NCBI RefSeq assembly: GCF_042646085.1
Contig: NZ_JBHRSZ010000001.1
Span: forward strand, 62,001-126,000
Source: Litoribrevibacter euphylliae
GTDB taxonomy: Bacteria > Pseudomonadota > Gammaproteobacteria > Pseudomonadales > Litoribrevibacteraceae
Length of the DNA stretch: 64,000 nucleotides
Direction of reading: 5' to 3'
The translations under genes were made by a program, and so were the position numbers. The notes under the pieces are model-generated. The model worked only from the letters and a program-made list of their open reading frames with translations, searched no databases and was not told where the DNA came from. Of this stretch, positions 63,021 through 64,000 are shown piece after piece; positions within the stretch are counted from its first letter, which is position 1; each line of letters starts with the position of its first letter.

Positions 63021-63938
63021 CTATTCGAATGGAAGTTCAACGTTGGACAGCCATAGAGACGGTTCTTTAAAGAGATCTGTTCTTAGAACATTCGGGTTAT
63101 CTAATTCGAAGACTAGACGAGAGCCAATGTCGGTTTGTTCGATACTGTGTCGGATGTTGGGTTCTTGATAAAACAACTTATCAAACGACCCATCCTCTAA
63201 GGCTAAGGTCAGGCCTCGCATCAATCGGTCATGAAGTCGATGATTTTGTTTATTAACAAAGAAGTAGAGCGGTGCTTTGTATCTGAGCAGAATATTGGGT
63301 TCGACGATTAACGAGTCATCTTTGAGGTTTTTATACTCTCCCCAGGCTTCAGTGATGCCCCGAGGGAAGTAATCAAATCGTCCTGCTCTTAACATATCAA
63401 AGAGGTTTTGATAGTCAGGGCTTTCAATCACCTTTAATTTATTATGTTTTAGGATGTTTACATCCGGCCAGCCCAAGCCTTGACCTGAGACCAACTGCCT
63501 TAAATCATCCAACGTTCTGATGTTATTAAACTTGGATTGATCCGATCTGCGAATGATAAAAATACGATGGCCAAGCAAGCCCTTTAACAGCGGAAAATAA
63601 ACGGCTTGTAGTAATTGCTCTCGCTTCTTTGATGTCATCGTCCACATTAAATCAAGTCGTTGGTTTTGGGCGAGCATTAGTACGGCACGTTTTTGTGGGA
63701 TGCTTTGAGCACTCGGTATTAACTCATAGTCGCCAAATTCTTCCCGGGTTTTGCTCATTACTAACTGCATGAGTTGCAAGAAGTAGGCGTTTTGATGGCT
63801 AGTGATGTTTTGTTGCTTGGGATAAATGATAGTGTCTTTGGCAAAGCTGAAGACACTGAGAAATAACAGAAAGCCAGCAAGCCCTAATCTGGATAGCGCT
63901 TGTAAAGTTTGTAAAACTGTAGCGACGTTGAATAGCAT
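63021..63938 (-). CDS. Periplasmic solute-binding-like protein (SBP family 3 type)
   Basis: 305 residues with an N-terminal signal peptide (hydrophobic about 18-33, FAKDT after it). Pattern of the amino-acid/polar solute-binding family: RAVLMLAQNQRLDLMWTMTS, LLKGLLGHRIFIIRR, IRTLDDLRQLVSGQGLGWPDV, DMLRAGRFDYFPRGITEAWGE and a C-terminal PLYFFVNKQNHRLHDRLMRGL. No transporter permease or ATPase gene follows in the window, so it may serve as an orphan binding protein or as a sensory module. Ligand unknown. Confidence 0.82.
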   Translation of the reverse strand: MLFNVATVLQTLQALSRLGLAGFLLFLSVFSFAKDTIIYPKQQNITSHQNAYFLQLMQLVMSKTREEFGDYELIPSAQSIPQKRAVLMLAQNQRLDLMWTMTSKKREQLLQAVYFPLLKGLLGHRIFIIRRSDQSKFNNIRTLDDLRQLVSGQGLGWPDVNILKHNKLKVIESPDYQNLFDMLRAGRFDYFPRGITEAWGEYKNLKDDSLIVEPNILLRYKAPLYFFVNKQNHRLHDRLMRGLTLALEDGSFDKLFYQEPNIRHSIEQTDIGSRLVFELDNPNVLRTDLFKEPSLWLSNVELPFE

Positions 63939-64000
63939 ACTGGAATCATCTGAACGGGTTCTCTTTATAGTGTAGAGGAGAGCTTAGTCTCTGCATAAAG

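Overview
The window is a chromosomal segment of a gammaproteobacterium. The housekeeping order (smpB, ratA/rnfH, bamE, fur, recN, grpE-dnaK-dnaJ, dapB, carAB, greA, yhbY, ftsH, folP, glmM, tpiA, secG, tRNA-Leu, rimP-nusA-infB-rbfA-truB-rpsO-pnp) is the one known from Pseudomonas and its marine relatives. The moderate base composition, the sodium symporter and the type II secretion genes would suit an Oceanospirillales-like marine bacterium. The genus is inference; no 16S rRNA gene is present.

Layout. (a) 1-10.7 kb is accessory: the acidic end of a large protein, a 1.6 kb-codon RHS/YD-repeat polymorphic toxin with a pretoxin HINT domain and a variable tip, a one-base-overlapping candidate immunity gene, and a 1558-residue secreted multidomain protein. 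(b) 10.7-13.2 kb holds a glutaredoxin-like protein, a DEDD exonuclease and a decayed patch (IS256-family transposase remnant, orphan ORFs) next to the 3' end of ssrA (tmRNA), a classic integration site. (c) 13.2-45.4 kb is the conserved core: trans-translation (ssrA, smpB), iron regulation (fur), SOS repair (recN), heat-shock chaperones, carbamoyl-phosphate synthesis, cell-wall and folate precursors, and the translation/RNA-decay superoperon. (d) 45.4-51.3 kb is a minus-strand block: cobalamin adenosyltransferase, histidine kinase, PanE-like reductase, a REP-transposase-like protein without its HUH motif, and a receiver protein with a broken GGDEF domain. (e) 51.5-56.1 kb has AmpG-like permease, alkyltransferase-like protein, FxsA and groESL. 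(f) 56.4-60.2 kb carries gspN-gspC-gspD. (g) 60.2-64 kb has a 19-copy heptamer tandem repeat, two hairpins, a sensor protein with no output domain, an FRG-domain protein, an unlisted 30-residue ORF and a periplasmic binding protein.

Regulatory signals readable in the sequence include sigma-32-like promoters before grpE, dnaK, ftsH and groES, an arrangement of SOS-like half-sites inside the recN promoter, and a promoter/leader-peptide/terminator arrangement ahead of carA that looks like transcription attenuation. The least ordinary parts are the RHS tip and immunity pair, the carA leader, the disarmed RAYT-like protein, the decayed island at ssrA and the heptamer repeat behind gspD.
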